Positions 7,170 to 16,697 are shown, counted from the first letter of the stretch. The stretch is 45,714 bases of DNA from CAZGOM01 sp964542875 (GCA_964542875.1 CAZIWA010000034.1:1-45714); one strand, 5' to 3'. Notes: generated from the letters alone by a model not told the origin. Program-made: numbers and translations.

Positions 7170-10100
7170 TCAATCCTTGCGCGTCTTCCCCAACTGCTCT
7201 TCCAGCCGCACCATCGAAACCGGCACGCTCGTCCCCAGATCCTGCGCAAACACCGACACCCGATATTCTTCAATCATCCACCTCAGGCGCAGCAGTTCCG
7301 GGTCGACGATCTGCCTTGCCAGATGATCCTTGGCCACCTGGGCATACTTGCCTAAAAACATTGAAAGCTCCCCCTGAGCCCGCTGATCCCGGGTGATCCC
7401 GCCATTGGCCAATCTGCGGATTCGCACCCCCGCGCCCGACACGTACCTTGCCAAATGCCCCCGCGCATAGTGAGGCGTATTTCTCACAAACCCCTTCGCC
7501 AATAGCCCCCCCAGTTGAATCTTGATGTCCTTCAGCGCCGGGTCCCAGTTGGCGGGCATAGGCTGGGAAAGCTGCATCGCCACGTGCTGAAATTCCTTCA
7601 GCGCCGCGTGCGCCTGCGTCGCTGCTTCGCGCGCCACATATTCCAACCGCGACTTCTCTGCTTTGATCCTCGCTTCAAAATCAGCCTTCGTCCGTATGCC
7701 CGGCTGCCCTTCCAGGAAGCACAAATCCACCGCAGCCATCAGGATGTCGTCCTTAAGCTGCGCCTTGTCACCCAGGCTGGCGTAGATCAGCGCCATCGCA
7801 TCAAACCCCGGCAGTCGGCCCGCCGCCGCCTTGGCTTCGCGTTCCACATTCAGCAGTATCAACCTGCACAGGCCCTTGCGGGTGGATTGCTCGGCCAGCG
7901 CCTTGTTGTCCATCAACCGCACGCCCACGCCGGAAGACTGCTCCACCAGCGCCGGATACGTCCACACCGTCAGCGCCTGCCGGCTCACTTCTACACGCTC
8001 AGGCAGGTCGCCGAATTCCCAGGTCTTCAGCGCATCGCGATCAAAATGATCCTTGGGCAGCAGCGCCAGATTCGCCTGGGTCTTATCCCGCAGCCGCGCC
8101 CGAATCTCTCTCAGATCCTTACCGATGGCGATCTGTGCTTTGCGGTTGTCCACCACGCGCACGTTCATCCGCAGGTATCCCGGCAGCGCCTCCGGCCGCC
8201 ACGCATCCTGCGGAATCACTTCACCGATCATCCCACTCAGGCGGTGAGCGATGGTCTGGATAAACGGCCCCTTGCCAAACGTTAGTCCCGCGAAAACTTC
8301 CTTCGCGTATTGAGGCGCAGGCACCAGCCGTCTGCGCCACTCAGGCGGCAATGTCCGGATCAGCTCCACCACCTTCTCCCGGCACAGCCCGGGCACCAGC
8401 CACTCCAGCCGGTCAGGGTCCACCCGATCCATGTAATCCATCGGCACAGTCACCGTGATGCCATCCAGCGGATGGGTCAGGTCCACCTTGTATTCCAGCC
8501 TCAGGTTCAATCCGTTGATCGACAAAAAGTCCGGAAAGTCTTCCGGCGTCAGCCCTGCGGCCTCCGCGTTTAGAAGATCATCGCGCGTCATATGCAGCGC
8601 ACGCGGATTGCTCTTCTCTACGTCCTCCAGCCACTTTTCCAGCCCCGGCCCGTTGCACACATCCGCCGGCACGCGCTTGTCGAAAAAATCAAACCGCGAC
8701 TGCACATCCGCCAGCAGGTCTTGCCTGCGCAGCTTGGCTTGCAGCAGCTTCACCTCTTCCACCAGACTCCGGTTATGCGCGTAATAGGGCGAATCCGACT
8801 GATACATCCCCTCCGCCATGCCGTGCATGATGAAAAGCTCACGCGCGGCCTTGGGGTCCACCCGGCCAAAGTGCATCCGGCGTTTGGGCACCACGGTCAG
8901 CCCAAACAGGCTCACCTTTTCATACGCCATCACATAGCCGGTCTCTTCGTCGTAATGGGGCTCGCTGTAGCTGTATGAAAGCACATGCTTGCCCGCGCCC
9001 TCCAGCCATTCGGGCCGAATCGCCGCCGCCGTCCGCGCAAACATCCGGCTGGTCTCCACGATTTCCGCCGCCATCACCCACTTGGGCAGTTTCTTGGTGA
9101 TGCCTGACCCCGGGAAGATGAAAAACTTCGTCCCGCGTGCCCCCTGATATTCCGCCTGCTCGCCCTTGAGCCCGATGTTCGACAGCAGGCCCGACAGCAG
9201 CGCCCGATGCACCTGGTCGGGCGTCGCCGGCTTGCTCGCCAGCTTCAGGCCTGCTTCCAGCACCAGCTTTTCGATCTGCCGATGCACATCGTGCCACTCG
9301 CGCAGCCGGATGAAAGATAGGAAGTTCGCCGCGCACCATTTGCGCAGTTTGCTGTTTGAAAGCTCCCCCGCGGACTTGTGAAACGCATCCCAGATGTTGA
9401 GCAGCGCGATAAAGTCAGACCCCTCGTTCTTAAACTGCCGGTGCGCCGCATCCGCTTTGTCCTGCGCTTCCATCGGCCGTTCTCGCGGGTCCTGTACGCT
9501 CAACGCCGAGGCGATCACCAGCACCTCGCGCAGCGCCTGCTCCTTGTCCCCTTCCAGGATCATGCGCCCCAGCCGCGGGTCCACGGGCATCTTCGCCAGC
9601 TCTTCCCCTGTCTTGGTCAGCGCATCCTTCTCGTCCACCGCCCCCAGTTCATGCAGCGTCTGATACCCGTCGCGGATCATCCTCCCCGTCGGCGGCTCGA
9701 TAAACGGAAACGCCTCGATCTCCCCCAACTGCAAACTCTTCATCTGCAGCACCACCGACGCCAGGTTGCTCCTGACGATCTCAGGCGGCGTAAACCTCTC
9801 CCGCTGCGCAAAATCCTCCTCGGAATACAGCCTCACGCACACACCCGGCCCCACGCGTCCGCAGCGTCCCTTACGCTGGTCCGCGCTCGCCTGAGACACC
9901 GGCTCGATCAACAGCCGCTGCACCTTCGTGCGCGAGCTATACCGGCTCAGCCGCGCCGTCCCCGGATCGATCACATACTTGATCCCCGGCACCGTCAGCG
10001 ACGTTTCCGCCACGTTCGTCGCCAGCACCACCCGCGTATTCCGGTGCGGCGCAAACACCCGGTTCTGTTCCTCGTTGGACAGCCTGGAGAAAAGCGGCAG

Positions 10101-11081
10101 CACTTCCACATCCCCAAACCGCGCCCCCATGTAGTGCTTGCGTATCGCCTCTGCCGTCTCCCGGATCTCCCGCTCGCCCGACAGGAACACCAGCGTGTCG
10201 CCCTTGCCGTCGCGCCGCCAAAGCTCATCCAGCGCATCCAGAATGCCCTGCTTCTGTGATCGGTCGTTGTGTTCTTGAATCTCCCCCTGCCTCGGCCGGT
10301 ACAGCACCTCCACCGGATACGTCCGCCCGGAAACCTCCACGATCGGCGCACCTGAAAAGTGCTGGCTAAAGCGCTGCGGATCGATCGTCGCCGACGTGAT
10401 GATCACCTTCAGGTCTTTGCGCTTGGGCAGAATCTGCTTGATGTACCCCAATAGGAAGTCGATGTTCAGCGACCGCTCATGCGCCTCATCGATGATGATC
10501 GTGTCGTAATGCTTCAGCAGCCGGTCAGACTGCGTTTCCGCCAGCAGGATGCCGTCGGTCATCAGCTTCACGCGCGTTCGGTGGGAAATCTTGTCCCCAA
10601 AGCGCACCTTGTACCCCACGCCCTGGCCCAGTTCCGAATGCAATTCATCCGCGATGCGCGCCGCCACGGACCTCGCCGCGATTCGTCTCGGCTGTGTATG
10701 CCCGATCTGCCCGAAGATTCCCCCGCCCAGTTCCAGGCAGAATTTGGGAAGCTGAGTCGTCTTGCCCGACCCCGTCTCCCCGCAGATCACCACCACCTGG
10801 TTCTTCAGGATGGCTTCCTGAATCTCTTTCTTCTTCTGCACCACCGGCAGGCTCTCGTCGTACTCGATGCGCCCCGCCAGCGTCTTCCTGCGCAGTTCCA
10901 CCACTTCCTGCGCCTTCCGGGCGGCATCAAACAGCGCCTGGCACATCGCATCGGCGTTCTTGCCTTCACGCAGCAACGCATCCACCGACTTCAAACGCGA
11001 CCGCAGCTTGTGCAGGTCATACGTCGGGCAGTTTTCAATGATTCGCGCAATAGGCCTCAGCCGGGCGTCCAAAAAATCCAT
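7170..11081 (-). CDS. hrpA: ATP-dependent RNA helicase HrpA (DEAH box)
   Basis: About 1303 residues, close to the length of E. coli HrpA. The helicase core shows Walker A GETGSGKTTQLPKF near residue 95, the DEAH box IIIDEAHERSLNIDF, motif III SATIDPQRF, and motif VI QRKGRCGRVGPGVC. After the winged-helix/ratchet region comes the long C-terminal DUF3418 segment typical of HrpA (DLGTSVPVSMVRLEEQLGK at the end). HrpA is a cytoplasmic DEAH helicase that resolves stalled or collided ribosomes. The start is uncertain: ATG codons at 11081 and 11108 and a GTG at 11123 are in frame, none with a good Shine-Dalgarno sequence. I chose 11081 because the sequence before it (WGFSPFGW) does not look like the family N-terminus. 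Confidence 0.95.
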   Translation of the reverse strand: MDFLDARLRPIARIIENCPTYDLHKLRSRLKSVDALLREGKNADAMCQALFDAARKAQEVVELRRKTLAGRIEYDESLPVVQKKKEIQEAILKNQVVVICGETGSGKTTQLPKFCLELGGGIFGQIGHTQPRRIAARSVAARIADELHSELGQGVGYKVRFGDKISHRTRVKLMTDGILLAETQSDRLLKHYDTIIIDEAHERSLNIDFLLGYIKQILPKRKDLKVIITSATIDPQRFSQHFSGAPIVEVSGRTYPVEVLYRPRQGEIQEHNDRSQKQGILDALDELWRRDGKGDTLVFLSGEREIRETAEAIRKHYMGARFGDVEVLPLFSRLSNEEQNRVFAPHRNTRVVLATNVAETSLTVPGIKYVIDPGTARLSRYSSRTKVQRLLIEPVSQASADQRKGRCGRVGPGVCVRLYSEEDFAQRERFTPPEIVRSNLASVVLQMKSLQLGEIEAFPFIEPPTGRMIRDGYQTLHELGAVDEKDALTKTGEELAKMPVDPRLGRMILEGDKEQALREVLVIASALSVQDPRERPMEAQDKADAAHRQFKNEGSDFIALLNIWDAFHKSAGELSNSKLRKWCAANFLSFIRLREWHDVHRQIEKLVLEAGLKLASKPATPDQVHRALLSGLLSNIGLKGEQAEYQGARGTKFFIFPGSGITKKLPKWVMAAEIVETSRMFARTAAAIRPEWLEGAGKHVLSYSYSEPHYDEETGYVMAYEKVSLFGLTVVPKRRMHFGRVDPKAARELFIMHGMAEGMYQSDSPYYAHNRSLVEEVKLLQAKLRRQDLLADVQSRFDFFDKRVPADVCNGPGLEKWLEDVEKSNPRALHMTRDDLLNAEAAGLTPEDFPDFLSINGLNLRLEYKVDLTHPLDGITVTVPMDYMDRVDPDRLEWLVPGLCREKVVELIRTLPPEWRRRLVPAPQYAKEVFAGLTFGKGPFIQTIAHRLSGMIGEVIPQDAWRPEALPGYLRMNVRVVDNRKAQIAIGKDLREIRARLRDKTQANLALLPKDHFDRDALKTWEFGDLPERVEVSRQALTVWTYPALVEQSSGVGVRLMDNKALAEQSTRKGLCRLILLNVEREAKAAAGRLPGFDAMALIYASLGDKAQLKDDILMAAVDLCFLEGQPGIRTKADFEARIKAEKSRLEYVAREAATQAHAALKEFQHVAMQLSQPMPANWDPALKDIKIQLGGLLAKGFVRNTPHYARGHLARYVSGAGVRIRRLANGGITRDQRAQGELSMFLGKYAQVAKDHLARQIVDPELLRLRWMIEEYRVSVFAQDLGTSVPVSMVRLEEQLGKTRKD

Positions 11082-11177
11082 CCATCCAAAGGGGGAAAAG
11101 CCCCACATTCTACATCGTTCCACGCACTAAATCTGCCGCCGGCCGCCCACTTCTCCAGACCTCAACGCCGAACTCTT

Positions 11178-11205
11178 GACCCGGGCCGCAGGACGCAGGA
11201 CCCGG
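11178..11205. repeat. Heptamer tandem array, GACCCGG type
   Basis: Four contiguous 7-mers: GACCCGG, GCCGCAG, GACGCAG, GACCCGG, preceded by AACTCTT. It fills the spacer between hrpA and the stop codon of the SpoIIE phosphatase gene. Confidence 0.5.
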
Positions 11206-11212
11206 GGCGTCT

Positions 11213-12349
11213 TCAAATCGCTTTGATCACAATCAACGTAATGTCATCCAACTGGTCCCCAGCCCCGCGAAAGGCATCCACCGCATCCACGATTGCCTGA
11301 TAAATCTCCTGCGCGCTCTTGTGCTGGTTCACCAGAATCAGGTTTTTCAGCCGTTCACGCCCGAACATCTCTTCATTGGGCGACCGGGCTTCCATGATCC
11401 CGTCCGTCCCGATTTGCAGAATATCGCCGGACCTGAGCTCAATCGTCCCGCCGTGCGTGTATTCCTCTTCAAACAACACGCCAAGCGGCAGCCCCGTGCT
11501 GTCGAGCTGCTCAATCGCTTCCTTATGCGCCCGGTACCACAGCGCCGGCTCATGCCCTGCGGAGGCCCACGTCACATGCCGGTCGGGAATATGGATCGAG
11601 GCGTAAAACAGCGTCAGAAACCGTGCCTCACCCAGCATCGGCATCAGCTCACGATTCAGCTCACCCAGAAACTGCGCCGGGTTCTGCCCGTAAAACCGGG
11701 CCGTCGTCCGCAGCATCGCCTGGGCCGAAGCCATCAGCAGCGCCGCCACGATCCCATGCCCTGAAATATCCCCAAGCGCCACCCCCAGGTTGCTCTTGCC
11801 CAGCGGAAGAAAGTCGAAATAATCCCCACCCATGGATTCGCAATACCGGCTGCCGCAGGCAATATCCATCCCCTCCAGTTTCGGCGCGCACTTAGGCAGC
11901 AAATGCTGCTGCACCTTCGCCGCCATCGCGATCGTCTGCCGCGTCCGCTGCGCCTCCTGAAGCTTCTTATAACGGTTGAGCCGGGTGGTCACCCGCGCCC
12001 GCGCGCTGATCTCGTCCCAGTCGAACGGCTTCATGATGTACTCGTCCGCGCCGGATTCGATGGCTCGAATCTTCGCCTCGCGTTCGTCGATCGCCGAAAG
12101 CATCACAATCGGAATCTCAGACAACTCCGGGTCCTGACGCATCAGCCGGGTCGTCTCGCACCCGTCGATCCCCGGCATATCCAGGTCAATGAACACCAAG
12201 TCAGGCGGATCGGCCTTGGCCATCTCCAAACCCGTCTCCCCATCCGGTGCGTGAAGCACCCGATGCCCATCAGATTCAAGAAGTTCCCCCATCAGGCTTC
12301 TCGAAAAATGATCGTCGTCGACTAGCAGAATCGTGCTGCGTACTTCCAT
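11213..12349 (-). CDS. Response regulator with SpoIIE/RsbU-type PP2C phosphatase domain
   Basis: 378 residues. The receiver domain (1-125) has the acidic pocket DDD at 11-13, the phospho-acceptor Asp55 in FIDLDMPG, and the conserved Lys in YIMKPFDW. A linker leads into a PP2C-type serine phosphatase domain: MAAKVQQHLLPK near residue 145, the metal-binding GGDYFDFLPL near 180, GDISGHG near 198, and the C-terminal DDITLIVIKA. Proteins of this type dephosphorylate anti-sigma-factor antagonists in partner-switching systems. No anti-sigma or STAS gene is adjacent. It is divergent from the ABC exporter gene, with a 273-bp intergenic region holding a small inverted repeat (CACCAA-ttac-TTGGTG at 12530-12545). 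The kinase that phosphorylates it is not evident. Confidence 0.92.
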   Translation of the reverse strand: MEVRSTILLVDDDHFSRSLMGELLESDGHRVLHAPDGETGLEMAKADPPDLVFIDLDMPGIDGCETTRLMRQDPELSEIPIVMLSAIDEREAKIRAIESGADEYIMKPFDWDEISARARVTTRLNRYKKLQEAQRTRQTIAMAAKVQQHLLPKCAPKLEGMDIACGSRYCESMGGDYFDFLPLGKSNLGVALGDISGHGIVAALLMASAQAMLRTTARFYGQNPAQFLGELNRELMPMLGEARFLTLFYASIHIPDRHVTWASAGHEPALWYRAHKEAIEQLDSTGLPLGVLFEEEYTHGGTIELRSGDILQIGTDGIMEARSPNEEMFGRERLKNLILVNQHKSAQEIYQAIVDAVDAFRGAGDQLDDITLIVIKAI

Positions 12350-12622
12350 GGTTCGGCACTGCTCCCGCGGGATCCAAGCGTTGATCCCCGTTGAACCATC
12401 CCTCTCTCGACTTCTTCACAACCCGGGCGCACTTTGAAATGACTGGTCAAGATTGAACCTCGGGCCCGACTCCGATATGCGTTCTGTGCAGTTCAATATA
12501 AAGTCAAAATTTGAAATATCAACGTTTACCACCAATTACTTGGTGACACCCTCGTGGCACTCAAGCAAAAAAATTTCAACCCAGGCCATTCCAATCCGCG
12601 ATCCATTACGATAGATCGCTTC

Positions 12623-14737
12623 ATGCCGAACAATCCAGAGCCAACCAGCAGCCGTTCGAAGTTCAGTTCATACCTCAAAGACTTCAGGCAACGCATCAAG
12701 TCCGGTGAAACTTCCACCGGCAAGGGCTCCGCCGCCGCCCGCGATGCCATCTATAAAGACACCACGCGCTCGCCTCTGGGCCGCCACCAGACCGCTCGCC
12801 CCTTCTTTAAGCTCTTTGTTGAGTTCACCAAGCTCCTGCGTGCTTACTGGCTGGTCATCGCCCTCGCCCTCTGTACCCTCTCCATCTCCACGCTCATGGG
12901 CCTCCTGCCCGTCTACGGCACCAAAATCATCATCGACAGCGTTCTGGGCGATAAGCAGCTCGTCCTCCCCTGGGACGCCGTTCACATCCAAATGCCCGAG
13001 AACAAGCGCACCGGGCTTCTCTTTGTCGTCCTGGGCATGATCGCCGTCGCCGTCGCCTCCGTCACCGTCGGCATGTGGGGCCGCTGGCAGATGACGCGCA
13101 TCGGGCAACTCCTGCGCGCCCGCCTGCGCAAGCGCGTCTTCGATCACGTCATGCGCCTCCCCCTCCACCGCGTCTACGACCTCAAGTCAGGCGGCGCCGT
13201 CTCCATGCTCCGTGAAGACGCAGGCGGCGTCGGCGAACTCGTCTTCGGCATGCTCTACAACCCCTGGCAGGCCGTCGTCCAGCTCCTGGGCATCCTCTTT
13301 ATCCTGCTCTGGACGGATTGGCGCATGTTCCTCGCCTCCATGCTCTTTATCCCCTTCGTCTACTTCACCCACCGAACCTGGATCGGCAAGATCCGCCCCC
13401 TCTTTAACGACATCCGTTCCACCCGCCAGGGCATTGACGCCCACGCCACTGAAACCTTCGGCGGCATGCGCGTCGTCCGCGGCTTCTCCCGCCAGCGCCA
13501 CGAAGCCGGCAAATACACCAACCGAAACCACTTCATGGTCCGCCAGGAGCTCCTCTCCTGGTGGTGGGGACGCACCATCGACATCGCCTGGATGCTCTTC
13601 ATGCCCATGGCCACCGCCGGCCTCTTCTTCTACGGCGGTCTGCGCGTCATCGAAGACTCCGAACGCGTCCGTGCCGACCTCATGCCCGCCGCCAGCGCCC
13701 TCACCGTCGGTGATCTTGTCATGTTCCTCGCCTACCTCGGCTGGCTCTTAGGCCCCCTCCACACCCTCGTCGGCAGCGCCACCACACTCCAAAACAGCCT
13801 CGCCGGACTCGACCGGATCTTAAACATCCTCGCCGAAACCTCCGACATGCCCCACCGGCCCGGCCTGCGCCGGCTCGACCGCTCCGCTCCCCCTGGTGCC
13901 ATTGAGTTCATCAACGTCGGCTACACCTACCCCGCCTCCAACCCCTACAAACCCAAAGAAAAGCCCGCCCTCCCCCTTCCCGTCGGCGCTGCCCCCGAGC
14001 CCGCCCCCGAACCCGAAAAACCAAAAGAAAACAAACCCGTCCTCACCAATCTGAACTTCCGCGTCGAGCCCGGCCAGATGATTGCCTTTGTCGGCCGCTC
14101 CGGCGCGGGCAAAACCACCCTCTGCAACATGGTCGCCCGCTTCTACGACCCCACCACCGGCCAAATCACCTACGACGGCACGGACCTTAAGGACATCGAT
14201 CTTCTCTCCTACCGCTCCCTCCTCGGCATCGTCGAGCAAGACACCTTCCTCTTCGACGGCACCATCGCGCAGAACATCAGCTACTCCCGCCCCACCGCCA
14301 CGCTAGAGGAAGTCATCTCCGCCGCCAAGCAGGCCAACGCAGATGAATTCATCCAGGCCATCAACGACGGCTACGAAGCACGCATCGGTGAACGCGGCGT
14401 CAAACTCTCAGGCGGCCAGCGCCAGCGCCTCTCCATCGCCCGCGCCATCCTCGCAGACCCCCGCGTCCTCATCCTCGACGAAGCCACCAGCAACCTCGAC
14501 AGCCATTCCGAACGCCTCATCCAGGCCAGCCTCCAGCTCCTCATGAAAGGCCGCACTTCCTTCGTCATCGCACACCGCCTCAGCACCATCATGCACGCCG
14601 ACAAAATCATCGTGCTCGATCAAGGCGCCATCAAGGAAATCGGCACCCATCAGGAACTCATGAACAACTCCGGCGCCTACCGCGAAATGGTCGACGTCCA
14701 GACCCGCGTCCCCGACCAGGTCCTCAACCAGGAATAA
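12623..14737 (+). CDS. ABC exporter, fused permease and ATPase (MsbA/MDR-like)
   Basis: 704 residues from the ATG at 12623; an upstream in-frame GTG at 12554 would add a lysine/asparagine-rich tail that I consider non-coding. After a basic cytoplasmic N-terminus there is a six-helix type-1 exporter membrane domain (LLRAYWLVIALALCTLSIST onwards). The ATPase domain has Walker A GRSGAGKTTL, Q loop VEQDTF, signature LSGGQRQRLS, Walker B VLILDEATSNLDS and switch His in IAHRLST. It is therefore a homodimeric half-transporter, probably exporting lipid or drug. An oddity is a Pro/Glu/Lys-rich insertion of about 33 residues (bases about 13938-14037) just before the strand leading to Walker A. It lies alone, divergent from the SpoIIE phosphatase. 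Confidence 0.93.
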   Translation: MPNNPEPTSSRSKFSSYLKDFRQRIKSGETSTGKGSAAARDAIYKDTTRSPLGRHQTARPFFKLFVEFTKLLRAYWLVIALALCTLSISTLMGLLPVYGTKIIIDSVLGDKQLVLPWDAVHIQMPENKRTGLLFVVLGMIAVAVASVTVGMWGRWQMTRIGQLLRARLRKRVFDHVMRLPLHRVYDLKSGGAVSMLREDAGGVGELVFGMLYNPWQAVVQLLGILFILLWTDWRMFLASMLFIPFVYFTHRTWIGKIRPLFNDIRSTRQGIDAHATETFGGMRVVRGFSRQRHEAGKYTNRNHFMVRQELLSWWWGRTIDIAWMLFMPMATAGLFFYGGLRVIEDSERVRADLMPAASALTVGDLVMFLAYLGWLLGPLHTLVGSATTLQNSLAGLDRILNILAETSDMPHRPGLRRLDRSAPPGAIEFINVGYTYPASNPYKPKEKPALPLPVGAAPEPAPEPEKPKENKPVLTNLNFRVEPGQMIAFVGRSGAGKTTLCNMVARFYDPTTGQITYDGTDLKDIDLLSYRSLLGIVEQDTFLFDGTIAQNISYSRPTATLEEVISAAKQANADEFIQAINDGYEARIGERGVKLSGGQRQRLSIARAILADPRVLILDEATSNLDSHSERLIQASLQLLMKGRTSFVIAHRLSTIMHADKIIVLDQGAIKEIGTHQELMNNSGAYREMVDVQTRVPDQVLNQE

Positions 14738-14800
14738 AGTGTCTGTCGCAACGCTACGGACTTGCATGTGTTGTCACGTCTGTGCATTGGCATTTTTCTG

Positions 14801-14877
14801 CGCCCCAGCGGGGCGATCGACTGTAGCCGGGGGTCCGCGAGTCTTCGAGTCTTCGAGTCTTCGAGCGCAGCCCCCGG
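14801..14877. repeat. REP-like double hairpin with internal 8-bp tandem repeats
   Basis: A first hairpin CGCCCC-AGC-GGGGCG (14801-14815) is followed by atcgactgtag and a second inverted repeat CCGGGGG (14827-14833) / CCCCCGG (14871-14877). The order hairpin, TGTAGCC-like spacer, G/C inverted repeat mirrors the elements at 16462 and 38393. The long loop of the second hairpin contains three direct copies of the octamer CGAGTCTT. Confidence 0.5.
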
Positions 14878-14903
14878 GCAACAATCATTTGATTGCTTCT
14901 TGC

Positions 14904-14932
14904 TTTTCAGCACCCTCGATGGGTGCTGAAAA
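14904..14932. terminator. Bidirectional terminator-like hairpin
   Basis: A perfect 12-bp stem, TTTTCAGCACCC / GGGTGCTGAAAA with a 5-nt loop, has A/T runs on both sides. It lies 167 bp downstream of the ABC exporter and could end its transcript, or be part of the repeat cluster before it. Confidence 0.5.
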
Positions 14933-15032
14933 ATCTCTTGGGGCTGCAGCGTCGAATAAAAAGGGACAAGGCATTACCACAGAGAATAAGGACGCCAGAA
15001 AAAAGTAGCCGCGCGCTCTCCATTCTTACTTA

Positions 15033-15079
15033 TCCCTTTTACCTTGTCCCTTATCCCTTTCTTCCCGCCTTGTACCTTT
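15033..15079. repeat. Heptamer tandem array, ATCCCTT/TTACCTT type
   Basis: Contiguous 7-mers ATCCCTT, TTACCTT, GTCCCTT, ATCCCTT (15033-15060), then a 12-bp irregular stretch, then GTACCTT (15073-15079). The ordered pair TTACCTT-GTCCCTT also occurs at 22969-22982. It lies about 50 bp upstream of the rhamnose isomerase gene. Confidence 0.65.
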
Positions 15080-15132
15080 GCGCATTCTTCCTTAGCATGG
15101 CCCCACTCTTTCACTAAACGAGGTTCCTGAAC

Positions 15133-16359
15133 ATGGCTAAAAAATCACCCGTCAAAGCCGCATCCAAAACCATCGACGGTGCGCTCAAAGCGCTCGATGG
15201 CTTTGATATCGAGCTCCCCAGTTGGGGCTTCGCCGACACCGGCACTCGGTTCGGTAAGTTCTTCCAGGCCGCCAGCGCCATCGACCTTGCCGACAAGCTT
15301 CATGATGCCGGCCTGGTGCACAAGCTCACCGCCACCACCCCCACCGTCGCCGTCCATGTGCTCTGGGACTTCAAGCCCGGCACCGACCCGATCGAAACCG
15401 CCAAGCTCGCCAAGAAAAACGGCATCAAGATCGGTGCCATGAACCCCAACGTGTTTCAGGACCAGCTCTACAAGTTCGGCTCCTTCTGCTCCCCCAACGC
15501 CAAGGCCCGCAAGCTCGCCCTGGACCACACCCTCGACAGCATCGCCATCGGCAAAGCGGTCGGCTCAAACATCGTCTCCATGTGGCTCGCCGACGGCACC
15601 AACTACCCGGGTCAGGATTCCATCCGCCGCCGCTGGTCCGAGCTCTGCTCCGGCTTTAAGAAGGTTCACGACGCCATGCCCAAGGGCATGAAGCTCCTCG
15701 TGGAATACAAGCCCTTTGAGCCCGCCTTCTACCACACCGATATCGCCGACTGGGGCATGGCTTACCTCCTCGCCAAGCATTCGGGCAAAAACGCCCAGGT
15801 CCTCGTCGACACCGGCCACCACCTCCCCGGCTGCAACATCGAGCACATCGTCGCGCTCCTCCTCCAGGAAAACATGCTCGGCGGCTTCCACTTCAATGAC
15901 CGCAAATACGCCGATGACGATCTCACCCTCTCCTCCATCGACCCCTACGCCGTCTTCCGCATCTTCGACCAGATCGCCCAGTTCACCCACGACACCGGCA
16001 AAGACCCCAAACTCGCCTACATGGTCGACCAGTCCCACAACCTCAAGCCTAAGCTTGAAGCCATGGTCCAGACCGTCGAAATGGCCCAGGAACTCTTCGT
16101 CAAAGCCCAGCTCGTCGACCGCAAGGCTCTCGCCCAGGCCCAGGCCAACTGCGACATCGTCGCCGGTGAAACCTGCCTCCGCGAAGCCTTCTACACCGAC
16201 GTCACCCCCATCCTCAAGGCCTGGCGCAAGTCCAAGGGCGTCTCCGCCAGCCCCCTGGCCGAACTGCGCTCCTCGGGCATCATCGAAAAGCTTGGCAAGG
16301 AACGCGACGCCAAGCGCACCGCCATGGGCATCAACAACAAAGGCGGCGGCTACGCCTGA
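15133..16359 (+). CDS. rhaI: L-rhamnose isomerase (Pseudomonas stutzeri type)
   Basis: 408 residues. The protein interconverts L-rhamnose and L-rhamnulose in a TIM barrel that binds divalent metals. It matches the P. stutzeri-type enzyme along its length: the N-terminal ELPSWGFADTGTRF, AMNPNVFQDQ, SMWLADGTNYPGQ, VEYKPFEPAFYHTDI (metal-binding Glu), VDTGHHLPGCNIE (Asp/His), GGFHFNDRKYADDDL (metal-binding Asp residues), MVDQSHNLKPKLE and the Gly-rich C-terminus. A GAGG sits 9 nt before the ATG. No rhamnulokinase, aldolase or permease is nearby, so the rest of the pathway lies elsewhere. The first about 25 residues form a basic/Ala-rich extension. A strong terminator follows at 16386. Other aldose/ketose pairs are possible substrates, since this type is promiscuous. 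Confidence 0.9.
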   Translation: MAKKSPVKAASKTIDGALKALDGFDIELPSWGFADTGTRFGKFFQAASAIDLADKLHDAGLVHKLTATTPTVAVHVLWDFKPGTDPIETAKLAKKNGIKIGAMNPNVFQDQLYKFGSFCSPNAKARKLALDHTLDSIAIGKAVGSNIVSMWLADGTNYPGQDSIRRRWSELCSGFKKVHDAMPKGMKLLVEYKPFEPAFYHTDIADWGMAYLLAKHSGKNAQVLVDTGHHLPGCNIEHIVALLLQENMLGGFHFNDRKYADDDLTLSSIDPYAVFRIFDQIAQFTHDTGKDPKLAYMVDQSHNLKPKLEAMVQTVEMAQELFVKAQLVDRKALAQAQANCDIVAGETCLREAFYTDVTPILKAWRKSKGVSASPLAELRSSGIIEKLGKERDAKRTAMGINNKGGGYA

Positions 16360-16385
16360 ACCGTCTTAAATCCTCGATCTCCCCC

Positions 16386-16419
16386 CAGACCCGGCCCGCC
16401 AGCCGGGTCTGTTCTTTTC
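16386..16419 (+). terminator. Intrinsic terminator of the rhamnose isomerase gene
   Basis: A perfect 10-bp stem, CAGACCCGGC / GCCGGGTCTG with loop CCGCCA, is followed by TTCTTTT. It begins 27 bp after the stop codon. Confidence 0.85.
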
Positions 16420-16461
16420 CGCCCCATCGGCTCTTCACCGACGCATCTGTTCTTCTCCAAA

Positions 16462-16588
16462 GTGCTGCAAGCACGGCCCTATTACAGCCCAGGGTAAGCG
16501 TGTACCCACGCGCAACCCTGGGTGTGCTTTTTGGGAGCTATCTCTTGCACGCGCCCACGTAAAACCCACTCGCCTGTAACGAGTCAAT
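16462..16588. repeat. REP-like element A
   Basis: Hairpin 1 is GTGCT-GCA-AGCAC (16462-16474), followed by GGCCCTATTACAG. Hairpin 2 is CCCAGGGT (16488-16495) / ACCCTGGG (16515-16522), enclosing GCGTG / CACGC. The tail carries CTCTTGCACGCGCC (16542-16555) and CCTGTAAC (16573-16580), both also present at nearly the same spacing in the copy at 38393. Confidence 0.7.
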
Positions 16589-16597
16589 CTCTCTTCA

Positions 16598-16659
16598 GCG
16601 CCAACGGCGCGGCCCTATTACAGCCAGGGTCGTAGCGCTTCTGAGCGCGTAGGCCCTGG
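16598..16659. repeat. REP-like element B
   Basis: Hairpin 1 is GCGCC-AAC-GGCGC (16598-16610), then GGCCCTATTACAG. Hairpin 2 is CCAGGG (16624-16629) / CCCTGG (16654-16659), enclosing GCGCT / AGCGC. About 40 of 43 bases of its second half are the same as in the copy at 38393. Confidence 0.7.
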
Positions 16660-16697
16660 TACCCACGCCCTTTAATTGATTCTTCTCTTCTCTGAAA

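Noticed and set aside
15033..15079. Tandem repeats considered as a CRISPR array
   Set aside because: Units are 7 bp, adjacent and degenerate, with no spacers of constant length and no cas genes.
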